A stretch of DNA of 26,019 bases from Euprymna scolopes (lineage: Eukaryota; Mollusca; Cephalopoda; Sepiida; Sepiolidae), in the NCBI GenBank assembly GCA_024364805.1, contig CM044489.1, positions 140,235,669 through 140,261,687 on the forward strand, read 5' to 3'. Position numbers and translations under genes: made by a program. The notes below the pieces were generated by a model that did no database searches, was not told where the DNA came from, and was given only the letters and a program-made list of their open reading frames with translations. How positions within the stretch are numbered: position 1 is the stretch's first letter; the number at the start of each line of letters is the position of its first letter. Positions 10,340-19,357 of this stretch are shown here, in pieces.

Positions 10340-12537
10340 GAATATAATGTTTGCTCAAAACAACAAGCTACTGCAACAGGGCTGACTGGGAAGCCATTAG
10401 AGAACACATCCGAGATGCCCCATGGACCGATATCTTCTCTCTTCCTGCTGAACAGTGTGTAAATGAGACAACTGAATGGTGCAAAGTGAGCATTGATACA
10501 CACGTTCTCACACGGAAGTAATATACCAAGCCGCACTCACCCCCATGGCTCACTGCAGATTGTGCAGCTGCCATTGCACAAAGACAGCATGCATTCTGCC
10601 AGTTTGTACATCATAAGTCAAATACAAATAGGCGAAAATTCATAGATGCTAGAAATCATTGTAAGAAAGAAATAGCGACAATCAAAAGAAAGCATGCTGA
10701 AATAATCAGGGAACGCATTGAATCACAAAAGATAGGAACTCGTGATTTCTGAAAAATCTATAATAGTGTTGTGATTAAAGGACAATCAGTAATTCCTCCA
10801 CTGAGCAACAACCAGAAGGTTGTATGCACGACAATGGATAAGGCGGAACTGCTTGCTCGGCGATTTGCCTCCAACTCCACCTTAGAGCCAACAAACAACT
10901 CCCTCCCAAATTTCCCTATGCGGACTGAAACCACATTAGATGATGTAAAAATCACCCCTTCTCATGTCCGCAATATCATAAAAAAATTACACGCCTCAAA
11001 AGCGTGTGGGCCTGATCTCATCTCTGCATTACTAATTAAGAAATGTTCAGCCGAGCTAGCCCTCTTACTTTCCAAGCTCTACAATAAATGCCTTGCTGAA
11101 TCTTGCTTCCCTAATAGCTGGAAGATGGCCTCTGTGGTACCAGTGTACAAGAATTCTGGTGAAAGAACAGACCTTCTCAATTATCGCCCCATTAGTCTCC
11201 TCCCACTTTTCGCTAAAATTTTGAGACCTTAATTAATCAAGCACTAATTCACCACCTCGTAAAAACAAATCTTCTCTCTGACAAACAGTATGGGTTCCAG
11301 CAATGTCGTTTTACTGCAGATATTTTAACAGTCATCTCTGAACGCATTTACCATGTACTGGATAAGGCGGGCGACACCAGGGTTGTAACCCTCGATATAT
11401 CCAAGACCTTTGACAAAGTCTGGCATAAAGGGCTGCTGATGAAATTTAAATCGTACGGTATAACTGAACTTATACTAAATATAATTAGATCCTTCTTAGA
11501 CAATAGAAGCATACAGGTTGTCATTGACGGACCTACATCAAAGCAGCATAACATTAATGCGAGAGTGTCTCAGGGATCGATCCGTGGACCATTATTATTC
11601 CTGATATTTATAAACGACCTCCCTGATAATATTGTCTCCGAGATGGGTATATTTGCTGATAATACAACGCTCTATAACATGCATGAGGGAAGAACAGATG
11701 TAGACAAATCTAAGACAATGGCAGAATTGTTAGAAAATGACCTCCAGACTATAGTGGAATGGAGCCGTAAATGGATGGTAACATTTAATGCTAGTAAAAC
11801 TAAGCTGCTCTCCTTTAACAATTACAAGTTGCCTCTCCAACCACCTATATCCATGACAAATAGCACTCTACCTGAGAATTCTACCTTCAAACTCCTCGGT
11901 CTAACATTTGCGGGCAATATGAACTGAAAAAAATACATAGAGGACATTACAAATGCTGCTGCAAAGAAGGTGGGTTCCCTCTATCGAGCTAGAAGATTAC
12001 TCACGTCTGAGAGTATCCCGTACCTTTACAAGACCCCCATTCGCCCATGCATGGGAAATTTTTGTCACATCTGGGCTGGCCCATCTTCCACTAGTCTCTC
12101 CCTCTTAGAGTCCATAAAAGAGTTGCTAATTTAATCGGCCCCACTTGATCAACTAAGCTCCAGCCCCTGTCGTATCGCTGCAATGTTGCATCACTGTGCC
12201 TGTTTTACAAATATTTTAATAGAATGTGTTCTAATGAGCTTGTTTCACTTTTACACCCCTTTACGCACATATCTCCGACAAACCCGCTTAGCAGTAACTG
12301 TTGTTGTCCCTAAATGCCAGAAAGCTTTCTATTCTAATAGTTTCTTCCCTCGAACAGCTAGCCTTTGAAATTCCCTTCCTACTGCCTGCTTCCCTGGCTG
12401 TACTGATATGCAGAAGTTTAAATGTAACATAAACAAATATCTTGTTAATCTTTCCTAGAAATGGCCCCAAATAGTAGCCCCTTACGCCCAAGTGATGATA
12501 TGCTTTGTAAGGAGTGAACATGAGGAAAAAAATTATT
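10340..12537 (+). mobile_element. LINE, jockey/CR1-like, 5'-truncated, reverse transcriptase largely readable
   Basis: The longest retroelement in the window. In order: an endonuclease-RT linker (ADWEAIREHIRDAPW, PPWLTADCAAAIAQR, about 10378-10600), RT entry motifs (KACGPD, CFPNSWKMASVVPVYKN, NYRPISLL, 10990-11205), YGFQ, the catalytic region TLDISKTFDKVWHKGLL (about 11388-11430), VSQGSIRGPLLFL, FADN at 11652-11663, KWMVTFNASKTK, LGLTF, then LYRARRLL, IRPCM, CHIWAGP and FFPRTASL, and a 3' UTR ending near 12537 in A-rich sequence. Defects: TAA at 10519, TGA at 10750, 11925 and 12366, a frameshift near 11220, and at least one more between 12100 and 12190. FADN replaces the usual (F/Y)ADD, so the catalytic metal site is lost. 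A dead copy; no target duplication was found. Confidence 0.9.
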
Positions 12538-12867
12538 TTAGTTAGTCTTAAAACTTACTTAGGAAGTAACTAACGCGAAAGAGATGACCGTGGAGAAACG
12601 TTATAGTAAACATCTTTGAAAATGTAGGAGGGTTGGCATACTCCCGTAATCCACCTATTCTAAGGCTCGTACGACTAAGCGATATGAATTCTGGAACCTT
12701 GGTGTGCGTTCCATAACGATAATCGGTGGTTCGCACTAAACTTGGCATTAATATAGATTGTCATATAGAGCCCAGAGAGGACAGGCCAGCTAAGGCGGAA
12801 ACACAGCAGAGAAAAGAAACCATGTGGGGCTCTTCAATAATAGGTGTAAACCACCTCGTTAACCATT

Positions 12868-12913
12868 ATCATCATCATCATCGTCATCGTCATCGTCATC
12901 ATCTTCGTCATCG

Positions 12914-12972
<59 letters not shown>

Positions 12973-13002
12973 GTCATCATCATCATCGTCATCATCATGA
13001 TG
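12868..13002. repeat. (CAT)n microsatellite with CGT interruptions
   Basis: 135 bp of CAT units, with CGT variants clustered at both ends and one TTCGT interruption near 12904. The cleaner core lies at about 12918-12971. Poly-His open frames over it are artefacts. Confidence 0.95.
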
Positions 13003-14478
13003 TCCACCTATGACTTTTACAGCTGAGCAACTACAGAATTGAAATTTGATTTACCGATGAGCCTCATTAAGGTGTACAAAGATATGCAATTGGGGACGTC
13101 GGCAGTGGCCAAAATACTGTGTGAGAAGGGCTTGCAGTGTTTATTGACCAGTTCTATTCAAGCCAGTAGAAACAATTGCGGCGAATCTAACCTCCATGTA
13201 GCAAGCAAGCATGATGTTTGTGGGTTTGATCTCAATTCTATGAGTTTTCTAAACATTAAGTCCTACTATTATTCGGACTAACTTTATACACCACATGGTC
13301 ACGCGCAAGCTACTAATGTAAGTGACTATCGACTTCGAAATCCATTTCTATACGAGTCCTTCTAACACAAAAAAAAACAAAAAACATTCTTCTGTGACTT
13401 CGTGTGTCTAACATCAAAGGAAATTTTCATGCACAGAGTTTAACTAGAAGGACTTTTTATATGTGGAATACGTTTCCACAATATTGCTTCCCTGGAGGCC
13501 ACTACGTGGTTATTTCAAAACCTTACATAAGTTAACACCTGTCATAAACAATTCTGATAAGTTATCAGTTATCAAGTTTTATTTAGTCCAATAATTATTT
13601 TCAATCCGTTTATAATATTCATCATCATTCAAATATCAGTTGTTTAAGATAAATAAAGAAGCATAAAGAAACAATAATATAAACTTAAAAAAATTATTAA
13701 AGTAAAATAAATATATTAGTGAACATTAAAATTTTTTTTTTTATCCGTTTTTAATAAAAAAAGGTGATAAATAAGTGCTCTGTGCGGCACCTCTCCAAAT
13801 GTATCAGTGGTATAATCCTCCATAGAGATACCTGTTTCTAATATCAATTTATTAAGCACAAATCAACAATATTTGGTTGTTCTTTCCTTTCTCGGGAGTT
13901 TTAAAATCTTTCTTAGCGGTTTCGTGACACTCCCAATCGAGTTAACAACAAACTATTTCAAAATGCCACTCTCGCCTAAACATGTGATATTTTTCGACCA
14001 ATCAGAACCCTTTTTTTTAATTTAAACCTTTCTGTACACTAACAGCTTTTATACTGGAATTTCAGCTGGAGAGGTAGTTATGAAGTTGTGCTTCGATAGG
14101 TAAGGAGTATATATTGTATGCTTCTATTTATTTGCCAACATACGGAGAGTGCTAGACGCAATGTTATATTTGAAGGATACTCGGTTGATTTCGACGTATA
14201 AAGTCCCCCACAATAACTTATTTGTTTTAAAATCAGGCCAGATGATTTGTTTAAAGTGGTAAAGGATTTGTGTATGAACCCTTCATACTTTTTGCTGCAA
14301 CTGCTAATCTCTGTTGTAATGGCTGCCACAAGGCAGAGTATACTTCAGGTTTTTTCATCAAAGTTTTCCTTCTCCGAGATGCATTTCTTAACGAAAATTT
14401 AGGGCGCATCTCTCCCAGTGGATTAAACGCGCCGCCAGATATTAACCTGGAAATTTTTACGTCCCGGCGTGGTACATA
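13003..14478. other. Unassigned AT-rich DNA
   Basis: No element boundaries identified. It has T/A runs at 13729-13760. Open frames at 13039-13281 (+), 14078-14329 (-) and 14270-14488 (+) overlap in conflicting frames and show no family motif. Confidence 0.55.
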
Positions 14479-14582
14479 CAGCGCCTAGCATTCCCAAATG
14501 GTCACCTATTTAGTACTTGCCAGACTCATCCTTGCTTAACTCCATGGTCTGGCGAAAACCAGTGTGTCAACGTAATTATGAC
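14479..14582 (-). pseudogene. 5S rRNA-derived repeat, copy 2
   Basis: Minus-strand sequence follows 5S rRNA: TACGTTGACACACTGG, GAGTTAAGCAA (box A region), AGTACTAAATAGGTGACC (box C region), TTTGGGAATGC and GGCGCTGTATG. Like copy 1 near 4.1 kb it has ACTAAAT where 5S has ACTTGGAT, CATTTGGGAAT-type sequence after GGTGACC, and CTGTATG at the end. These shared changes argue for one dispersed family and not two independent 5S pseudogenes. A U2-like sequence lies just 5' of it on the same strand. Confidence 0.7.
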
Positions 14583-14629
14583 ATACATTTTTAATATCTT
14601 ATTTTGGTTATATTTAATGTGTAGAAAAC

Positions 14630-14720
14630 CCGGGTCCCAAAAAGGGGAACGGGAGATCAGGACAGAAATAAATAAGACGAATACTACCCTTTGTTCTTAG
14701 CCAAAAGGCCAACGTAAGAT
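14630..14720 (-). pseudogene. U2 snRNA-like 5' domain
   Basis: Minus-strand sequence starts ATC at 14720 and contains GGCCTTTTGGCTAAGA (14695-14710), an exact 16-nt match to the 5' stem-loop region of U2 snRNA. ACAAAGGGTAGTAT follows, containing the GTAGTA that pairs with the intron branch site (14681-14687), then TCTTAT. TTTTTGGGACCCGGG further on resembles the U2 Sm site and following sequence. The 3' stem-loops of U2 are absent and the spacing to the Sm-like site is about 25 nt short, so this is a derived or truncated copy and not a working snRNA gene. Confidence 0.7.
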
Positions 14721-15110
14721 GTGGTTACAGCTTTTGAAAGGTAACTAAATTATCACGTGGAAAGTTTTTCTCATGTTTCCAATAGGATCTTTAAGTCTCA
14801 ACATCTTCTTTCACTTAGCTCCCCACAAAGGCAAATTCTCAAATAAGGAGACTGTGGATCAGGAACAAAAATAACCTCTATGGTCCCATGGACACGTCCT
14901 CAAATAGTTGAGAGCAAATTATCACACATACTACTTTTTTAAAACTACTAAAAAATGCACAATTCAAACCCAGCAGACATGAATGATCCAGGCTATGAAA
15001 TAATTCGACAAAAATACGTCTTGCATTATCCGAAAGATAAAAAGATCCAGAAAAGACGAATCAAATAAAAATGTGCCATGCTATTCAATAATGTTTGTCT
15101 TATATATATA
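14721..15110. other. Unassigned DNA
   Basis: Nothing recognisable between the U2-like sequence and the Helitron-like element, apart from a short (TA)n at 15102-15110 that forms the insertion target of that element. Confidence 0.55.
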
Positions 15111-15526
15111 CTAGCAGTTCAACCCGGCTTTGCTCGGGTCCAATACATACTGTTCATAACTTTATTTGCATATGTATATGTATATATTTAAAAGTTTGAC
15201 TCATGTTCAGGCAACCTACATCTAAATTTTCAAGTGTTTGGACCCCAAAATGGCGGAGGAGTTTTATAGAGTTTGAAAAGGTCAACTCTTTTGAACTTTG
15301 ACCCCTTTGTCGCAAAATGTACGGTCAAAAACTGATTAAAAAGCTTGCACTATGTCTGAAGACATTTTATGTAAAATTTCAAATGTTTAGACTAAAAATT
15401 GGCTGAGTAGTTTTGTAAGGACCGCGAAGGTCGATTTTTTTCAACTTTGACTCCAATTTTGATCCCTTAACATTTATTGTTTTGGGCTCAAATCAAATTA
15501 TAAAGTTAGATCCATGTGCAAGTAAC

Positions 15527-15599
<73 letters not shown>

Positions 15600-15830
15600 C
15601 AAGTGTTTAGACCCAAATTTGGCGGAGAAGTTTGGTAGAGTTTTCAAAGGACAAATCGTTGAACTTTGACCCCTTGATAGCCAAAGTTCTTGCCAAAAAC
15701 GGATTAAAATATTTTCCCAAATCTCAATACCCTTTATATCAAATCTCGAGTCTGTAGACTGAAAGTTGACAGAGTAATTTGGTAGGGAAATGTACACACA
15801 CAAACAATTTCACTTTTAGAGATATATAGA
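15111..15830 (-). mobile_element. Non-autonomous Helitron-like element, both ends visible
   Basis: On the minus strand it starts TCTATATATCTCTAAAAGTG (15830 downward), continues into TTGTTTGTGTGTGTAC, and ends with a hairpin (ACCCG ... CGGGT, 15122-15139), TTGAACTG and CTAG at 15111-15114, followed by T. The 3' end meets the Helitron rules. At the 5' end the preceding base is T where A is expected. The interior is about 148-bp tandem units at 15224, 15373, 15595 and 15741 with shared TTTCAAGTGTTTAGAC, TGGCGGAG and GAACTTTGACCCCTT blocks. No protein is encoded. Confidence 0.65.
15528..15595. repeat. (TA)n microsatellite inside the Helitron-like element
   Basis: About 67 bp of uninterrupted TA in the second internal repeat unit. 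It explains why that unit is about 222 bp long where its neighbours are about 147 bp. Confidence 0.95.
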
Positions 15831-16544
15831 AATATACTGCAAAATTTGAATTAAACTTGAAAATCCTATTTAAAAAATATGGCACGGATGCACAAGTACC
15901 AGATTCCTCACTTTAAAAGCTAACCGTGTGTCTAACCCAGCCCTCGTGGAGATAATAGAAAAGAATATGGGCGCTAACCCATACGGCTACCTCATACAAT
16001 AAAGCCCCCCTCCCCACAAAAAATGGAGGAGGTAATTTTCGGGTGAATGGCTTCCGAAACTGAACTAATGCACTAGAAAAAAAATGTGATCATCAAAAAA
16101 AAAAAAAAAAATGCTTGTAAGGGGAAGGGCAAATCTTACGTAACCATTTGCCCACTGCTTGATAATTGGATGAAATTGCTGACGTTGTTTTTCATACATG
16201 ATAAAAAACGTAGTCTTTACTTTTCATCGTGTATTTGTTCATTTCATGTTGTTTGTGTTTTTAAAAAAATTTTTTTGACGCCATCTTTTATTTTATGAGA
16301 GAACGGCGTCTGCCATTTTGCATGGAATCTCTTGCATTTGTAAAAGGGCCCAAAGGAAATCTAGCAAGCATGATTTAATTGCTTATTTATGATCTTTTTT
16401 TTACAAAAAAATTTTACACTTGTCTGAATGGATTTCACGTAGTTGTGGCGAAATGACATAGTCAATAAAAATGAGCATAAAAAGAACGAAAAAAATAATA
16501 AGTAAAAATATAAATAAAACAAATAGAAACATAAGACACAAAAG

Positions 16545-16546
<2 letters not shown>
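15831..16546. other. Unassigned DNA with homopolymer A/T runs
   Basis: No gene seen. A runs lie at 16097-16112 and in 16261-16275. GACGCC (16277) and GGCGTC (16305) form a short inverted pair. Open frames here are low-complexity. Confidence 0.5.

Positions 16547-16620
<74 letters not shown>
16547..16620. repeat. (AC)37 microsatellite
   Basis: 74 bp of uninterrupted AC dinucleotide, followed by ATATATG. Confidence 0.98.
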
Positions 16621-16626
<6 letters not shown>

Positions 16627-16679
16627 GTTTTAAGGAGTGGCGCGACTAACTGTTACTATTTTTAAGCTTTGGTAATTTT

Positions 16680-16850
16680 AATATCTTGTATTTTAGTATT
16701 TTTCATATTTGATATTGTATCTTTTATGTTTGATATTTCAGTATTTTTAATTATAAATATAAAAAAGTAGAAAATAATGAAATATGAAAATGAAATATAC
16801 TAAAATATCAAACAATAAACAAACCATAAAAATATAATAATTGTTGGTAG
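16680..16850. repeat. AT-rich inverted repeat
   Basis: TGTTTGATATTTCAGTATTT on the left (from about 16728) is inverted on the right as TTGTTTGATATTTTAGTATA (about 16795-16815). The left side also contains a direct echo, TTTAGTATTTTTCATATTTG. It may be a decayed foldback element, but no boundaries or target duplication were found. Confidence 0.45.
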
Positions 16851-17652
16851 CCCTACTTTTAAAAAAATAATATACGCTTTTATCTCATTAGAACCATACT
16901 GCCCTGTACCTTTTAAATACGTATGCATGTATCTACTAGGAGGGCCCGTGGGATACTCGACATTAGCAAGGTAAACGTAAGGGAAACAATAAACTTCTGT
17001 TCCTAACCCCGAACATCATATTACTATTATTGTTTTGTAATTTCTGTAACTATTAATTTTCATCTTATAAAGAAAATAAAGGAAAACGTTATCTTTGCTG
17101 CTTATATCCGGTGTAAATGCAAACCATAATATATTATTGTTAGACACCCAATAATTCTTGTTACTGTGTTCGAGGGAATAAACAATTTTATTATCTTAAA
17201 AAGGCTTATCGAATAACCTGTTATTATTCTATAAAGGCATTAATCGTAGTAGTTCGGTTCGTTGGAGTAACTGTTCTTTTTTTTTAATAATTTACAGTAC
17301 TGAAATAGAGTTTACATGCTCTGCAGTAACTCCATCACAAATCCTAACTCTAGGATGGAATAAGAAAAAGAAAGATTGAAAGAGTGTGCATGATGTTTGC
17401 AAGACGAAACTCTTCCAAAATTTTTATTTCTAGCCTAAGGAAAAGTCAATTTAACTCCAAAGTTGGTTCTTTTGACACCCTGACAAGGATGAGATCACAT
17501 CGGACGTCAGGAAGTGAGCTCATCCTGGTTTTATGATCGGTCAAGTTGGTAATACCCGGGAAGAATGCACCTCGCTTGCATTTGAACGTTGTGATGTATT
17601 ATAAGCAACACAAACGTGCGGTTCTTTGTATTCTAGCCATAGTGTACGCCTA

Positions 17653-17665
17653 GGAGAGTAATTAT
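17653..17665. repeat. Target site duplication, left copy
   Basis: GGAGAGTAATTAT, identical to 17989-18001, flanks the LINE at 17666-17988. Confidence 0.8.
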
Positions 17666-17988
17666 CTCACGAAGCAGCAACTTTATGGCAACCTACCTGC
17701 CATATCTAATACCATCAGGGAGAGACGCCTGCGATTTGCCGGTCACTGTGCCGGGGGGGGAGCAGGCATGAATTGGTGAGTGATGTGTTGCTGTGGACTC
17801 CACGACACGGACGCGCGGACAGGGGACAACCTGGATCAACGTGCGTCCGGCAAGTGACACGCGACGCCAACTGTGAGCATTGGGGTCAGGAGCGGCTGGT
17901 GGGGGAGAGGGGGACTCTAGAGAGAAAGAGTCACATTGGTCCAGGCAAGAAGCCCGTCCAGATGATGATAATGATGATGATGATGACG
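17666..17988 (+). mobile_element. Short 5'-truncated LINE with (TGA)n tail and 13-bp TSDs
   Basis: Encodes only the C-terminal tail of a non-LTR reverse transcriptase: LYGNLPAISNTIRERRLRFAGHC (17684-17748, quoted here as LYGNLP...RRLRFAGHC), SDVLLWTPRHGRADRGQPGS, and finally VTLVQARSPSR just before a stop at about 17962. A TGA/ATG microsatellite tail starts in that stop. The frame shifts at the G8 run (17753-17760) and again near 17880. The fragment is GC-rich compared with its surroundings. This C-terminal motif set belongs to a LINE family common in aquatic invertebrates. I cannot fix the clade, but it differs from the jockey/CR1-like family elsewhere here. The clean 13-bp duplications imply a fairly recent insertion. 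Confidence 0.8.
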
Positions 17989-18001
17989 GGAGAGTAATTA
18001 T
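17989..18001. repeat. Target site duplication, right copy
   Basis: GGAGAGTAATTAT, identical to 17653-17665. Confidence 0.8.
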
Positions 18002-18170
18002 GGCTAGTCCGCATCGTGAAGACATTTCTGGAAGGGCTGTTACGTCCTGACACGACAACCAAGATAACATGATCATTTACCGGGGTGAGTAACTTGGTTA
18101 GTCCGCACCGTGGAGACATTTCTGGAAAGGTTGTAACGCCCTCGATACGGCAATCAGATCACCGCGTGTT
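17993..18170. repeat. 95-bp tandem dimer
   Basis: Unit 1 (17993-18087) and unit 2 (18088-18170) share AGTAA, TAGTCCGCA, GTG-AGACATTTCTGGAA, GTAACG and ATCA blocks. The short LINE at 17666-17988 inserted at the start of unit 1. The origin of the unit is unknown. Confidence 0.75.
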
Positions 18171-18571
18171 AAACGCATTAAATCGATAGGCATATCCTCT
18201 TTAGATCAAGATGTTGATATTACGTTTGTTACATCCGGTCGATAGGTTTCTCTACAAGGTCTCGGTATCAATAGGTGTAATTAATTTTATCCTGAGAATT
18301 AATCAGTTGGGCAGGAATCTTTGGCGCTGGAATTGAACACTGTATTAAATAAGTGAACAACGCGTATTTTTATAAAAAATATTTTTTTATTTTTATATTT
18401 GAAGACGCATTTTAAGAATTCAAAAGTTGATCTAGCATGCGACTATCCGCAACGAGTCGCACTTTCAAATCTTTTATAACCGATTCAAACGGATTCCAAG
18501 CGTCAACTGCTTAGGATTAACCGTCGATCCAATACTAGCTGATTATCTCTTTACCTCGTAATGACAAAAAT
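18171..18571. other. Unassigned DNA
   Basis: Nothing recognised. CAGCTAG followed by T at 18534-18541 (minus strand) resembles a Helitron 3' tip but lacks the hairpin. Confidence 0.5.
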
Positions 18572-18691
18572 AAGAGAAAGAGAGATGGAGAGAAAGAGAG
18601 AGAGAGAAAGAAAGAAAGAAAGAGAGAAAGAGAGAAAGAAAGAAAAAGATAGAGATAGAGAGAGAAACGGAAGATAGATAGATATATAGAT
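18572..18691. repeat. Polypurine GA/GAAA tract grading into GATA
   Basis: A 120-bp run of GAGA and GAAA units, almost all purine on the plus strand for the first 75 bp, followed by AGATAGATAGAT. Mirror-symmetric stretches could form triplex DNA. Confidence 0.9.
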
Positions 18692-19357
18692 AACACTAAA
18701 AACAAAGTAAATTATTATCATTGTTTAACAAATGCTAGCGTCAGACAAGAAAGTCTGGACTTTTGGCTTTATCAACTCTGATTGCTTTTACATGGCTGAG
18801 ATTTTATAAACATATGTTTATCTGAATCGAACTAAAGATTGCTGTCTTCGCCATGTTTTCCACAACACATTTTTCAACTATACTAAAAACCCGTTATTAT
18901 TGTGTCACAGCTGAACTGGAAATAAATAAGTAAATTTGTACATTGAGAAAACAATAAAAGTGCATTTTGACCGCAAATTCCTGCTCACATCTGTTGGCAT
19001 TTCGTTAATGAATGATAACGATTTGGGCGTAAGCAATAAGTCCACCTCCCGCCTTCAAAAGGAAGTAATAACGCCTTAAACGAAAATCTGCCTTCTATTG
19101 TCGTTATTTAAAAGTACAAGATATATTTAACAAAAGAATCCATTGAAGTGCTGCACATGTTTTCAAACTACTGAAACAAAAGGATGATATAAGTATTAAA
19201 TATAGATACTTGAAACAGCTCACTCTTTATAAATATGATGATAATCTAGGGACTTTAACATAACATCCCGCAAGGAAATTATAATGCACTTTACAATATA
19301 ATATAAAACATTCCAGGTTAAGAATAAACTGCTACATTAATCCTTAAATAAACGTAG
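18692..19357. other. Unassigned AT-rich DNA
   Basis: No gene, RNA or element boundary identified. Confidence 0.55.

Noticed and set aside
16361-16665. Cys-Val and Thr-His repeat proteins
   Set aside because: Artefacts of the (AC)37 microsatellite.
18515-18560. CAGCTAG followed by T on the minus strand as another Helitron 3' end
   Set aside because: No GC hairpin at the right distance; too short to support.
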